A stretch of 64,000 nt of DNA from Paracoccus aminovorans (GTDB lineage Bacteria > Pseudomonadota > Alphaproteobacteria > Rhodobacterales > Rhodobacteraceae). Position 1 is the first letter of the stretch. Each line of letters begins with the position of its first letter. The position numbers were made by a program, and so were the translations under genes. The stretch spans positions 372,001-436,000 of the forward strand of contig NZ_LN832562.1 of NCBI RefSeq assembly GCF_900005615.1, given 5' to 3'. This document shows, in pieces, positions 9,752 to 18,940 of this stretch. A model generated the notes under the pieces. That model worked only from the letters and a program-made list of their open reading frames with translations. It did not search any database and had not been told where the DNA came from.

Positions 9752-10441
9752 ATGGAACTACTTGTCGAATATCGCGGACAGCTTCTGGCCGGGCTCGTCA
9801 CCACGGTCCAGCTTGCTCTGGCCTCGCTGGTGCTGTCCGTGACCCTGGGGCTTTTGGGCGCCTGGGCCAAGCTGTCGGCCAACCGTGCGGCCAATGCCCT
9901 GGCGGGCGCCTATACCACCGTAGTGCGCGGCGTGCCCGATCTGGTCCTGATCATGCTGGTCTTCTTCGGCGGCCAGGTCACGGTCAACGCCATCGGGTCG
10001 GCCACCGGCCTGTGGGACTATGTCGAGATCAGCCAGTTCGTCGCCGGCGCGCTGACCATCGGGGTGATCTTCGGCGCCTATTTCACCGAAACCTTTCGCG
10101 GCGCCATTCTGGCCATCCCGCGCGGGCAAATCGAGGCGGGTATCAGCACCGGCATGTCGCGCCCGCTGGTCTTTCGCCGGATCATCTGGCCGCAGATGGT
10201 GCGCTATGCCTTGCCGGGTTTCGGCAACAACTGGCTGGTGCAGCTGAAAACCACGGCGCTGGTCTCGGTGATCGGGTTGCAGGATCTGGTTTATAATGCG
10301 TTCTCGGCGGGGCGCTCGACCGGGGCGCTGTTCACCTTCATGGCGGCTGCCTTCGTCATCTATCTGGCGCTGACGGCCCTTTCTGATCTGGGGCTACGTG
10401 CGCTGGAACGCCATTACAGCCGCGGCGTGGCGAGGGCGTGA
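9752..10441 (+). CDS. Opine/basic amino acid ABC importer permease (Q-type)
   Basis: A 229-residue inner-membrane permease of the HisQ/OccQ/NocQ group. The typical N-terminal block (LLAGLVTTVQLALASLVLSV) is followed by VVRGVPDLVLIMLVFFGGQ and the cytoplasmic EAA loop ETFRGAILAIPRGQIEAGIS, which contacts the ATPase. About five membrane segments are visible. The frame extends upstream into the binding-protein gene; ATG 9752 is chosen because it matches the usual start of the family. The stop overlaps the next gene region by a GTGA/TGA arrangement. Confidence 0.88.
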   Translation: MELLVEYRGQLLAGLVTTVQLALASLVLSVTLGLLGAWAKLSANRAANALAGAYTTVVRGVPDLVLIMLVFFGGQVTVNAIGSATGLWDYVEISQFVAGALTIGVIFGAYFTETFRGAILAIPRGQIEAGISTGMSRPLVFRRIIWPQMVRYALPGFGNNWLVQLKTTALVSVIGLQDLVYNAFSAGRSTGALFTFMAAAFVIYLALTALSDLGLRALERHYSRGVARA

Positions 10442-10443
10442 CA

Positions 10444-11205
10444 ATGGAAAACCTGCTGTCCTTCATCCCGCTGGACCTGCCGCTGATCGTCCAGAACCTC
10501 GACCGCTTCCTGCACGGGGTCTGGGTCACGCTGGGCTTGACCTTCCTGTCGCTGGCGTTTGGCGGCGCGATGGCGGTGCCGCTTGCAATCGCCCGCGCAT
10601 CGCGCCACCGGGTGCTGAATCCTCTGATCTGGGCATATACCTACGTCTTCCGAGGCACGCCGCTGCTGGTGCAGACCTATCTGCTGTATTACGGCGCGGG
10701 CCAGTTCCAGTTCGTCCGCGACAGCTGGCTGTGGGGCCCGGTGCTCTCGCAGGCCTGGTGGTGCGCGCTGATCGCCTTCACGCTGAACACCTGTGCCTAC
10801 ACGACCGAGCTGTTGCGCGGGGCCGTCATGGACACCCCCAAGGGCGAGGTCGAGGCAGCCATCGCCACCGGCATGTCGCCGCGTGGGCGGCTGCGCCGGA
10901 TCGTGTTGCCCTCGGCCTTTCGACGCGCCATTCCGGCCTATTCCAACGAGGTGATCTTCATGCTGCACGGCTCGGTCGTGGCCAGCACCATCACCTTGCA
11001 GGACATCCTAGGGGTCGGTCGCTGGCTGAACGGGCGCTATTATCTGGCCTATGAGGGCCTGATTACTGCGGCCGTCCTTTATTTCATCATCGTCTTCGCG
11101 ATCACGCGGGTCTTTCGCTGGCTTGAGCGGCGCTATCTGCGCCATCTGGAACGCCGCCGGGATGCCGTCGTCCGCAATATCGCACCACCCATGGGGGTCA
11201 AATGA
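10444..11205 (+). CDS. Opine/basic amino acid ABC importer permease (M-type)
   Basis: A 253-residue permease of the HisM/OccM/NocM group with membrane segments and the block YVFRGTPLLVQTYLLYYG, plus the EAA loop TTELLRGAVMDTPKGEVEAA. It pairs with the preceding Q-type permease to form the heterodimeric channel. ATG 10444 has GAGGG about seven bases upstream; GTG 10438, overlapping the previous stop, is the alternative. It ends with an ATGA overlap into the RidA gene. Confidence 0.87.
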   Translation: MENLLSFIPLDLPLIVQNLDRFLHGVWVTLGLTFLSLAFGGAMAVPLAIARASRHRVLNPLIWAYTYVFRGTPLLVQTYLLYYGAGQFQFVRDSWLWGPVLSQAWWCALIAFTLNTCAYTTELLRGAVMDTPKGEVEAAIATGMSPRGRLRRIVLPSAFRRAIPAYSNEVIFMLHGSVVASTITLQDILGVGRWLNGRYYLAYEGLITAAVLYFIIVFAITRVFRWLERRYLRHLERRRDAVVRNIAPPMGVK

Positions 11206-11558
11206 TCGAACGCTTCCACACCAACGCCCGGATGAGCCGCATCGTCCGTCACAACGGCACCGTTTACCTCTGCGGCCAAGTCGGCGAAGGCGCGAGTGTC
11301 GCCGAGCAGGCCCGCGACTGCCTGGCGCGGGTCGATGCCCTGCTGGCCGAGTCCGGTTCCTCGCGCCGCGATATCCTGCATGCGACCGTCTGGCTGGCGC
11401 ATATGTCGGACTATGACGCGATGAATGCGGTCTGGGACGAATGGATGCCCGAAGGCTGCGCCCCCGCGCGCGCCTGCGGCGAGGCGCGGCTGGCCGGATC
11501 GGACCTACTGGTCGAAGTCATCGTGACGGCAGCGGTATCGGCGGCGGTGTCGGCATGA
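11202..11558 (+). CDS. RidA/YjgF-family imine/enamine deaminase
   Basis: A 118-residue RidA-family protein. It has the N-terminal beta strand NGTVYLCGQVGEGAS, the middle HATVWLAHMSDYDAMNAVWDE and the conserved ARACGEARL, in which the Arg normally contacts the substrate carboxylate. RidA proteins hydrolyse reactive enamine/imine intermediates released by PLP enzymes and amine oxidases. In this operon the oxidase (imine product) and ornithine cyclodeaminase make such a helper plausible. It is coupled to both neighbours by ATGA overlaps at 11202 and 11555. Confidence 0.85.
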   Translation: MIERFHTNARMSRIVRHNGTVYLCGQVGEGASVAEQARDCLARVDALLAESGSSRRDILHATVWLAHMSDYDAMNAVWDEWMPEGCAPARACGEARLAGSDLLVEVIVTAAVSAAVSA

Positions 11559-12481
11559 GCGGCAACACCTGCATCCTGATCGGCGCGGGACTGGATTGCG
11601 GCAAGCGCCGCCGCGGCTGCTCCATGGGTCCCGAAGCCTATCGCGTGGCGGGACTGGCCGCGACACTTGCCGAACTCGGCTGGCGGGTCGAGGATCGCGG
11701 CGACGTGCCCGGTCCCAAGGCGCCGCCGCCATCTCCTGACGGTCAGGTTCATGCCAGCGCGGAAACCGCCGAATGGACGCGCTTGCTAGCCGATGCCGCG
11801 CGCGCGGCAATGCCGGATGGCTTCCCGATCTTCATGGGCGGTGATCATGCGCTGTCCTTGGGCACCGTCGCTGGCCTGGCCGATCATGCGGCGGCCCAGC
11901 GTCGGCCACTGTTCGTCTTGTGGCTGGACGCCCATCCCGACATCCACAGCCCGGATACGACCGCGTCGGGCAACCTGCATGGCACGCCCATCGGCTATGT
12001 CACCGGACAGCCCGGTTTCGACGAGTTTCCGCCCATGGCGAACCCGGTCCCGCCGAAGAACATCTGCTTCATCGGCCTGCGTTCGGTGGACGCGCCCGAA
12101 CGCGCGGCGATCCAGTCGGCGGGGATGCGCGCCATCGACATGCGCCAGATCGACGAACGCGGCATCGCCGCGCCGCTGGCCGAGTTCATCGAGCAGGTGC
12201 GCGCCGCCAACGGCATGCTGCACCTGTCGCTGGACGTCGATTTCCTGGACCCAGCCATCGCTCCCGCTGTGGGCACTACCGTTCCGGGCGGAACCACCTT
12301 CCGCGAGGCGCATCTGGCGATGGAAATGCTGCATGACAGCAACCTCGTCACCTCGCTGGACCTTGTCGAGTTGAACCCGTTTCTGGACGAACGTGGGCGC
12401 ACCGCTTCGCTCATGGTCGATCTGACCGCCTCGCTGTTCGGCCGCCGCGTCTTTGATCGTCCAACCCGCAGCTTTTCCTGA
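11555..12481 (+). CDS. Arginase-family ureohydrolase (arginase)
   Basis: A 308-residue ureohydrolase with the complete binuclear manganese site: GGDHALSLGT (His98), LDAHPDIHS (Asp125, His127, Asp129) and SLDVDFLDP (Asp227, Asp229). The NLHGTP block fits arginase better than agmatinase. It would hydrolyse arginine released by opine oxidation to ornithine and urea. It is followed nine bases later by ornithine cyclodeaminase, completing an opine to arginine to ornithine to proline route as in nopaline-type catabolic operons. Confidence 0.88.
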   Translation: MSGNTCILIGAGLDCGKRRRGCSMGPEAYRVAGLAATLAELGWRVEDRGDVPGPKAPPPSPDGQVHASAETAEWTRLLADAARAAMPDGFPIFMGGDHALSLGTVAGLADHAAAQRRPLFVLWLDAHPDIHSPDTTASGNLHGTPIGYVTGQPGFDEFPPMANPVPPKNICFIGLRSVDAPERAAIQSAGMRAIDMRQIDERGIAAPLAEFIEQVRAANGMLHLSLDVDFLDPAIAPAVGTTVPGGTTFREAHLAMEMLHDSNLVTSLDLVELNPFLDERGRTASLMVDLTASLFGRRVFDRPTRSFS

Positions 12482-12490
12482 AGGATCATC

Positions 12491-13579
12491 ATGCCTGCCC
12501 CCAATCCCTCTGAACTGGCCTTCATCCGCTTCGTCAGCGTCGAAAACATGATGCGGCTGGTCCACAGCATCGGCGTCGAGACCGTGCTGAAAGATCTTGC
12601 CCGCTATATCGAAGACGACTTCCGTCGCTGGGAACTGTTCGACAAGACCCCGCGCGTGGCCGCCCACTCCAAGGAAGGCGTGATCGAACTGATGCCCACG
12701 TCGGACGGGGTCAGCTACGGGTTCAAATACGTCAACGGCCATCCCCAGAACACGAAATCGGGTTTGCAGACGGTTACAGCCTTTGGTCTGCTGGCGCGGG
12801 TCGATACCGGCTATCCCGAACTGCTGACGGAAATGACGCTGCTGACCGCACTGCGCACCGCCGCGACAAGTGCCATGGTCGCCCGCCATCTGGCGCCGAA
12901 GGACGCCACCACTATGGCCATGATCGGCAACGGCGCCCAGTCCGAGTTCCAGGCTCTGGCCATGCGCGCCATCTGCGGTATCGAACGGCTGCGCCTTTTC
13001 GACATCGACCCGGCCGCGACGGCGAAACTGATGCGCAACCTGTCCGAGTTGGGCTTTGATCTGACCGCCTGCAAGACCGGACAAGAAGCTATCCTTGGCG
13101 CGCAGGTCATCACCACCTGCACCGCCGACAAGCAATACGCGACAATCCTGACCGATAACATGATCGGCGCGGGTGTCCACGTCAACGCCATCGGCGGAGA
13201 CTGCCCCGGCAAGACCGAGTTGCACGGCGACATCCTGCGCCGGTCCGACGTCTTCGTGGAATACACCCCCCAGACCCGGATCGAGGGTGAGATCCAGCAG
13301 ATGCCCGACGATTTTCCTGTGACCGAGATGTGGCAGGTCATCGCCGGCACGGTGCCCGGCCGCACCTCGGAGCGTCAGATCACCCTATTCGACGGCGTGG
13401 GCTTTGCCATCGAGGACTTCTCGGCGCTTCGCTATGTGCGCGACCGGCTGGAGGGAACCGACTTCTTTCAGAGCCTCGATATCATCGCCGACCCCGACGA
13501 TCCGCGCGACCTGTTCGGCATGCTCAATCGTGCCGGCGGCCGGTCCGCCGGAGTGCAGCGCGATGGCGCCATGCTTTGA
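12491..13579 (+). CDS. ocd: Ornithine cyclodeaminase
   Basis: A 362-residue member of the ornithine cyclodeaminase/mu-crystallin family, of the long form found in opine operons. The NAD-binding block MIGNGAQSEFQALAMRAICG lies around residues 140-160, and NAIGGDCPGKTELHGDILRR carries the conserved Asp that assists ring closure. The enzyme converts L-ornithine to L-proline and ammonia with bound NAD. It is the last gene of the operon, and its position right after arginase defines the pathway. No terminator is evident in the next 100 bases. Confidence 0.9.
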   Translation: MPAPNPSELAFIRFVSVENMMRLVHSIGVETVLKDLARYIEDDFRRWELFDKTPRVAAHSKEGVIELMPTSDGVSYGFKYVNGHPQNTKSGLQTVTAFGLLARVDTGYPELLTEMTLLTALRTAATSAMVARHLAPKDATTMAMIGNGAQSEFQALAMRAICGIERLRLFDIDPAATAKLMRNLSELGFDLTACKTGQEAILGAQVITTCTADKQYATILTDNMIGAGVHVNAIGGDCPGKTELHGDILRRSDVFVEYTPQTRIEGEIQQMPDDFPVTEMWQVIAGTVPGRTSERQITLFDGVGFAIEDFSALRYVRDRLEGTDFFQSLDIIADPDDPRDLFGMLNRAGGRSAGVQRDGAML

Positions 13580-14075
13580 GAAAATCGCGCAAAGCGCAGG
13601 CCCTGCGTAACCTTTCCCGTCGTCACTCGCTGAAAGCCGGGCGTTGAAGCGTTCCGTCAACCCGCCCTCTGATAGGGCTGGAAGTCATAAGACGGCTCAA
13701 GTGCGTTCTTCATTTGCCCGCTGGCCAAGTTTATCGATATATTGGGAAATTTCGGTTTTTGTTGTCCTGACAGGAGCATCTAAGAGGTGCCGAGGACTTG
13801 TGATCCGAATCATAGCTGTGTCTTTAATTCGTTCTCGCCGTCTCAATCACCGCTCGTTGCCCGAACGGCTCGGCTGGCCTGTCCGAAATGGCAACTCGTG
13901 ACCATCCCGGCGATGTGTTAATTGTCGAGGCAATCAACTGGTGTTGTGTTAGCGAGTTGCCAAACTGCCGGGCCTGCGGGTCCGGCATTTTGCTTTTCGC
14001 GACCGCCCATGCAGTCTGGCAGACGGTCTCAGCTCTCCCCAGCCGCAAGAGGACCAAGGGCGTGAAATATCCTGC
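13580..14075. other. Intergenic region, no gene recognised
   Basis: About 500 bases between the opine-type operon and the convergent clc gene. It is more AT-rich than its neighbours (around 13700-13850) and carries only short frames without ribosome-binding sites or known motifs. It may be a junction of imported DNA. No clear terminator hairpin with a T-run was found. Confidence 0.4.
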
Positions 14076-15401
14076 TCATGCAGCGTCTTCGCGCCGTCGC
14101 AGCTTGATGGCGTCCGCCAGCCACAGCCGAGCCAGTCCGTGATACAGCGGTTCCGGCGACAGCAGGCGCGACACGCCGAAGCCAAGCATCGCGGCGGCCA
14201 TGATGGGCAGGGCATGTTCCTGCGTCGCGGTCATCTCCATGACGATGACGAAAGCGGTCATCGGCGATTGCACGACCCCGGCGAAATAGGCCGCCATCCC
14301 AAGCACCGCCGCAAAGCTCAGCGAAGCCGAGAGCAGCCCGCCGATCAGATTGCCCAGCCCCGCGCCGACCGAGAGCGACGGCGCGAACATGCCGCCCGGA
14401 ATGCCCGATACGGTCGAGGCCAGCGTCGCCAACAGCTTGGTCAGGAAAAAGCCGGCGGGGAATTGCTCGCCCTGCACCGCCAGCCGCGCCTCGGCGTAGC
14501 TGGTGCCGAATGCCGTTCCGCCGCTGACCAGCCCCAGCGCCGCCACCGTCAGCCCCGCGGCCCCGGCGACGACGAAAAGCTTGCGGCTCGGCGCCAGCTT
14601 CCAGCGCCGGATGCGCCGGGTCAGGGACAGCACCGACCGGCTGAATCCGGCACCAAGCGCACCGCCGGCAATCCCCACCACCCCCACCAGCAGCCAGTCG
14701 CGCGGGAAATTGCCATAGGCAACCGCCTCGCCGAAATAGGTGTAGCTGCCCGAGATCGCCAGCGCCGCGATCCCGGCGATCACCACCGTCGAGAGCACCA
14801 GCCCATTGGTGCGGCTTTGGTAGTTGCGCGCCATTTCCTCGATGGCGAAGACGATGCCGGCCAGCGGGGTGTTGAAGGCGGCGGCGATTCCGGCGGCCGA
14901 GCCCGCAAGGATCAGCCCCTTGGCCTGGGCCAGATGCCCGACGCGCGCGCTGGCCAGCATGATGGCGGCGCCGATCTGGACGGTCGGGCCTTCGCGCCCG
15001 ATCGAGGCGCCGCAGAGCAAGCCCCACAGCGTCAGCAGGAACTTTCCGGCGGCGATCCGCAGCGTCAGGTAAAGCCTCCTCTCCTCGCCCTCCAGCGCGC
15101 GGGCGGCGATGGCCTGCGGGATGCCGCTGCCTTGCGCGCCGGAAAAATATCGCTGCGCGAGCCAGGCCGACGAGATGAAGCCCGCCGGGACCACCAGAAG
15201 CAGCCAGGGTGAGGTCCCTCCGGCCGAGAGATGGCGAAACGCCTCGGTCGCCAGATCCGCGAGCCTGGCGAAGGCGGTGCTGACCAGCCCGACCAGCAAG
15301 GCGCCGCACCAGAAGACCATCCGCCCGCGCCATTGCCCCCGGCTGGTGATCAGCGCGCGCGAGCGTCGGAGGATGCGAAGCCGGGGGCGGGGCATGGGCA
15401 T
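14076..15401 (-). CDS. ClC-family chloride/proton antiporter
   Basis: A 441-residue polytopic membrane protein with the three ClC anion-path motifs: GSGIPQA, GREGP (gating Glu in ASIGREGPTVQIG) and GGMFAPSLSVGAGLG. The internal FNTPLAGIVFAIEEM retains the glutamate that marks proton-coupled antiporters such as E. coli ClcA. Such proteins help in acid stress or anion homeostasis. The frame is open further upstream to 15473, but the ATG at 15401 gives the usual short N-terminus and has AGGA just before it. It runs in the same direction as the upstream BCCT gene, with a 135-base gap. Confidence 0.9.
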   Translation of the reverse strand: MPMPRPRLRILRRSRALITSRGQWRGRMVFWCGALLVGLVSTAFARLADLATEAFRHLSAGGTSPWLLLVVPAGFISSAWLAQRYFSGAQGSGIPQAIAARALEGEERRLYLTLRIAAGKFLLTLWGLLCGASIGREGPTVQIGAAIMLASARVGHLAQAKGLILAGSAAGIAAAFNTPLAGIVFAIEEMARNYQSRTNGLVLSTVVIAGIAALAISGSYTYFGEAVAYGNFPRDWLLVGVVGIAGGALGAGFSRSVLSLTRRIRRWKLAPSRKLFVVAGAAGLTVAALGLVSGGTAFGTSYAEARLAVQGEQFPAGFFLTKLLATLASTVSGIPGGMFAPSLSVGAGLGNLIGGLLSASLSFAAVLGMAAYFAGVVQSPMTAFVIVMEMTATQEHALPIMAAAMLGFGVSRLLSPEPLYHGLARLWLADAIKLRRREDAA

Positions 15402-15536
15402 TCGTATCCTGTGTCGATAGGCTTCTCCGCGCCGGAGCCAGAGGGCCGGACTGAGATCCTTTCTGCATTTCATGGCCGGGCCGAGAAGACAAATGCAAAC
15501 GGGGCCGGGCAGGACCGCCCGCCCCCGCGCCTCTCG

Positions 15537-17201
15537 TCATCGCAACTCGCGCTTTTCCGCCAGCAGGCCCTTGACGATGGCCCAGCAGGCGCCCAGCAGC
15601 ACCAGGGTGAAGGGCAGCCCGGTCGAAACCGCCATAGCCTGCAAGGCCGTCAGCCCGCCGCCCAGCAGCAGGGCGATGGCGACCAGCCCCTCGAACCCGC
15701 ACCAGAAGATGCGCTGCGGCACGGGTGCGTGAATCTTGCCGCCCGCCGCGATGGTGTCGATGACCAGCGAGCCGGAATCGGACGAGGTCACGAAAAAGAC
15801 GATGACCAGGATGATGCCGACGAAGCTGGTGATCGCGGTCAGCGGCAGCTGCGACAGCATCTGGAACAGCTGCAATTCCAGCGCCGCATCGGCCACGCCG
15901 GAAAAGCCGCCCTGCGTCAGCGTGATCGCCGTGCCGCCAAAGGCGGTCATCCACAGAACCGAGATCAGCGAGGGCACGATCAGCACCGCCGTCAGGAACT
16001 GCCGCACGCTGCGTCCGCGCGACACCCGTGCGATGAACATGCCGACGAAGGGCGACCAGCTGATCCACCACGCCCAATAGAACGCCGTCCACCCCTGACG
16101 GAAATTGTCGTCGTTGCGGCCGAACGGGTTCGACAGCGGGATCAGATCCCCGGCATAGGCGCCCAGATTGCCGAAGAACCCGGTCAGGATCTGCCATTTC
16201 GGGCCGACCAGGATGACGAACAGCAGCAGGGCGATGGCCAGCAGCATGTTGATCTCGGACAGGCGCTTGACGCCTTTTTCCACCCCCAGCACGACCGAGG
16301 TGGTGGCCACGGCGGTGATGATGACGATCAGCACGATCTTGGCGGTCAGCGCGGTGCTCCAGCCGAACAGGAAATGGAAACCCGCCGATGCCTGCTCGGC
16401 GCCGATGCCCAGCGAGGTCGCGAGGCCGAACAGCGTCGCCATCACCGCCAGCACATCGACGACATGGCCGGGCCAACCCCAGACCTTCTCGCCGAAGATC
16501 GGATAGAAGACCGAACGCAGCGTCAGCGGCAGCCCCTTGTTATAGGCGAACAGCGCCAGCGCCAGCGCGACCACCGCATAGATCGCCCAAGGACGCAGGC
16601 CCCAGTGGAAGATGGTCGCGGCCATGGCCAGCCGGCGCGCGCCCAGTTCATCCCCCGGCGCGCCGTCCAGCGGCGCCCAGTCGGTCCGGGCGCCGTTTTC
16701 CAGCACCGGCCCGCCCAGGGCGGCGGTGTAATGGCCCAACGGCTCGCTGACGCCATAGAACATCAGCCCGATGCCCATGCCGGCGGCAAAGAGCATGGAA
16801 AACCAGCCGGTCAAGGTGAAATCCGGCGTCGCCTCGGGGCCGCCCAGCCGGACCGAGCCCAGCGGCGACAGGATCAAGAACAGGCACAGCAGCACGAAGA
16901 CATTGCCGGCGATCAGGAAGAACCAATCGAAATTGCCGGTGACCACGTCGCGCAATCCGCCGAAGAACGGCCCGAGGACCGTGGGAAACAACAGCGTTGC
17001 GGCGGTGAAGATCACCACCGCGATGCCGGAGACCATGAAGACCGGATTGTGGATGTCGAAGGCGACCGGCTTCACGCCTTCGATATTGTCCTGGCCGATC
17101 TGGTAGTCGGTCGGGATGATCTGGGTCGGGCCTTCGGGCGGCGGCAGCGCCTCGATGCCGGCGTCGGGGGCTAGAGGGTCGGATGGGCTTGTCTGTGACA
17201 T
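15537..17201 (-). CDS. BCCT-family betaine/choline/carnitine transporter
   Basis: A 554-residue transporter with about twelve membrane segments. The BCCT signature FYWAWWISWSPFVGMFIARV and the GMGIGLMFYGVSEPLGHY region identify the family, which imports glycine betaine, choline, carnitine or similar quaternary ammonium compounds using sodium or protons. A cytoplasmic N-terminal tail of about 50 residues precedes the first helix. ATG 17201 is preferred over 17216 because AAAGGGA lies directly upstream. The exact substrate cannot be read from the sequence. Confidence 0.92.
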   Translation of the reverse strand: MSQTSPSDPLAPDAGIEALPPPEGPTQIIPTDYQIGQDNIEGVKPVAFDIHNPVFMVSGIAVVIFTAATLLFPTVLGPFFGGLRDVVTGNFDWFFLIAGNVFVLLCLFLILSPLGSVRLGGPEATPDFTLTGWFSMLFAAGMGIGLMFYGVSEPLGHYTAALGGPVLENGARTDWAPLDGAPGDELGARRLAMAATIFHWGLRPWAIYAVVALALALFAYNKGLPLTLRSVFYPIFGEKVWGWPGHVVDVLAVMATLFGLATSLGIGAEQASAGFHFLFGWSTALTAKIVLIVIITAVATTSVVLGVEKGVKRLSEINMLLAIALLLFVILVGPKWQILTGFFGNLGAYAGDLIPLSNPFGRNDDNFRQGWTAFYWAWWISWSPFVGMFIARVSRGRSVRQFLTAVLIVPSLISVLWMTAFGGTAITLTQGGFSGVADAALELQLFQMLSQLPLTAITSFVGIILVIVFFVTSSDSGSLVIDTIAAGGKIHAPVPQRIFWCGFEGLVAIALLLGGGLTALQAMAVSTGLPFTLVLLGACWAIVKGLLAEKRELR

Positions 17202-17650
17202 GCGTCCCTTTCTCATTTGGGTTCGATCGGGCGCCGAAAGCTTCGACTCGACGCGAAATGCGCCTGGGGGACCCAGAGTTTCACAATTTCTTTACAATTG
17301 CCATCCGCAGCCGCTCGGCAGGCGAAGCGGGGACATGACGAGGCCTGAGTTGCCGAACATCCGAATTATTCCGCCGACAGATCAAGCCTTGTCGCATCAT
17401 CGAGATGCGCGTGGTGGCAGTTCGTCCCAAGTAATTGAATGGCACGGTGGGGACATGGGGCTGGATAGCGGCCTTATGCGATTGATCGCCTAAAAGTTCT
17501 GAAGGACTGTAACTCAGAAGCAATCATCGTGGGAGCAGAGCTACCCGCACCGATGCCGATGCAGATGACGCCCCCACCCCCTGCACAGAGACCAAGCTCA
17601 ATGGGGCCAGACTATCAGGCAGCTTGGCGGCGTGATCCAGACATTATTGT
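17202..17650. other. Intergenic region, no gene recognised
   Basis: About 450 bases upstream of the BCCT gene with no open frame that has a ribosome-binding site or a known motif. It ends where the serine-recombinase remnant begins, and probably contains the BCCT promoter at its left edge and the junction of the recombinase/arsenic block. Confidence 0.4.
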
Positions 17651-18004
17651 ATGACGGGCGTAACCTTCCGACCGGTGATCGACGACGATCTCGGCCGCTC
17701 TGCCAGCGGTATGATGGCCCGGCCCGGCTTCGAGAAGCTCGTTGCCGCCTTGTGGGCTGGGGAAGTCGGCGCCGTGCCCTGCTTTGACGCTTCGCGGCTG
17801 GCACGCAATGGCAGGGACTGGCGCCACCTCCTCGAACTGTGCGGGCTTGGCGAGGCGCGTGTCATCGACCTCGATGGCGTCTACGATCTTTGCCTGCTCA
17901 ACGAGCGCCTGCTGCTCGGCATGAAGGGCAGCATCAGCGAGTTCGAGCTCGGGGTGATCCGGGCGCGCATGCTTGACGCTGCCCGGGCAAAAGGAAACGG
18001 GTAT
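17651..18004 (+). pseudogene. Serine recombinase remnant (N- and C-terminally truncated)
   Basis: The frame encodes the middle of a resolvase/invertase-type catalytic domain: VIDDDLGRSASG, CFDASRLARNGRDWRHLLEL and LLLGMKGSISEFELGVIRAR, which includes the SRLARN block and the EFE-type helix. The N-terminal part with the nucleophilic serine is missing, and family similarity ends after MLDAARAKG. It therefore cannot recombine DNA. It sits directly upstream of the ars operon and probably marks the edge of a former mobile element that carried it. Confidence 0.75.
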
Positions 18005-18079
18005 AGTCAGCATGGCAGGTTTGCGGGATCTAGCTGCCGGCTACTGTATCGCCGCATCAGCGGCCTATTTCGAAAGCTC

Positions 18080-18131
18080 TTGACCGTCCAGGCTGGTCGA
18101 TCAATATATCAATAAATGTTGAGGAATTGAT
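18080..18131 (+). promoter_or_regulatory. arsR promoter with overlapping operator-like repeats
   Basis: TTGACC (18080-18085), a 17-base spacer and AATATA (18103-18108) form a near-consensus housekeeping promoter. The AT-rich stretch ATCAATATATCAATAAA at 18100-18116 contains repeated ATCAATA units across the -10 region, followed by AATTGATT at 18125-18132. This is where ArsR repressors usually bind. A GAGGAATT ribosome-binding site lies before ATG 18135. Confidence 0.65.
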
Positions 18132-18134
18132 TCG

Positions 18135-18500
18135 ATGAATGAGCCTCAAGCTCTTGCCGCCTTTGCGGCGCTGTCGCAGGAGACACGGCTGCGCGTCGTG
18201 CGCCTGCTGGTTCAAGCCGGACCGGACGGCATGGCCGCAGGCGCAATCGGCGAAGCATTGGGCGGCGCGACCACCTCTCGGCTTTCGTTCCACCTGACCC
18301 ATCTCGAACATGCCGGACTGATCCAGTCCCGGCGGGACGGGCGCTTTATCATCTACAGCGCCGTCTATTCTGCCTTGGCCGGTCTGATCGGCTTCCTCTT
18401 GAAGGATTGCTGCCATGGCCATCCTGAGATCTGCGCACCTGCTGTTGCGGCGCTGACCTGTGCCTGCGGCTGCGAGTCCATCCCGACCGAAAGCGCCTGA
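18135..18500 (+). CDS. arsR: ArsR-family arsenic-responsive repressor
   Basis: A 121-residue winged-helix repressor: ETRLRVVRLLVQAG, recognition helix TTSRLSFHLTHLEHAGLI and wing RRDGRFIIYS. It lacks the CVCDL metal site of the plasmid R773 ArsR. Instead it has a C-terminal DCCHGHPEIC motif (Cys92, Cys93, Cys100) and a further CACGC, resembling the As(III) site described for the Acidithiobacillus-type ArsR. It heads the ars operon and is likely autoregulatory through the promoter at 18080-18131. Confidence 0.92.
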   Translation: MNEPQALAAFAALSQETRLRVVRLLVQAGPDGMAAGAIGEALGGATTSRLSFHLTHLEHAGLIQSRRDGRFIIYSAVYSALAGLIGFLLKDCCHGHPEICAPAVAALTCACGCESIPTESA

Positions 18501-18502
18501 CC

Positions 18503-18940
18503 ATGGATGTTGTCATCTACCACAATCCCGAATGCGGCACCTCGCGCAATACGCTGGCGATGATCCGCAATGCCGACATCGAGCCGCATGTAATCGAGTA
18601 TCTGAAGACGCCTCCTTCGCGCGCCATGCTGGAACAGTTGATTACCCGAATGGGGATCACACCACGAGAACTGATGCGCGAGAAGGGCACACCCTACGGC
18701 AAGCTCGGCCTGGGAGGCCCGGCCCTTTCGGGTGGAGCGCTGCTTGATGCAATGATGGCGGAGCCAATCCTGATCAACAGACCCATCGTGCTCAGCCCCA
18801 AGGGCGTGCGGCTCTGCCGTCCCTCGGAGCGAGTGCTCGATCTGCTGCCGCCGCAGCGAGGCGCCTTCAGCAAGGAGGACGGCGAGCAGGTCGTTGATGC
18901 CCACGGCAACCGCATGCCTGATCAAGGGACGTTTCCATGA
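18503..18940 (+). CDS. arsC: Glutaredoxin-linked arsenate reductase
   Basis: A 145-residue ArsC of the R773/Spx-like type. The active site [12 protein letters not shown] holds the catalytic Cys11 with the neighbouring Arg15. The middle [11 protein letters not shown] and the late [17 protein letters not shown] are standard for the family. It reduces arsenate to arsenite using glutathione and glutaredoxin. Only two bases separate it from arsR, and it overlaps acr3 (ATGA). Confidence 0.93.
   Translation: MDVVIYHNPECGTSRNTLAMIRNADIEPHVIEYLKTPPSRAMLEQLITRMGITPRELMREKGTPYGKLGLGGPALSGGALLDAMMAEPILINRPIVLSPKGVRLCRPSERVLDLLPPQRGAFSKEDGEQVVDAHGNRMPDQGTFP

Noticed and set aside
13644..13901. 85-codon plus-strand ORF
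   Set aside because: No ribosome-binding site, motif or consistent codon use; likely non-coding.
14029..16476. An 815-codon minus-strand frame across the ClC and BCCT genes
   Set aside because: It is in a different frame from both real transporters, spans their boundary and shows no motif; a shadow frame.
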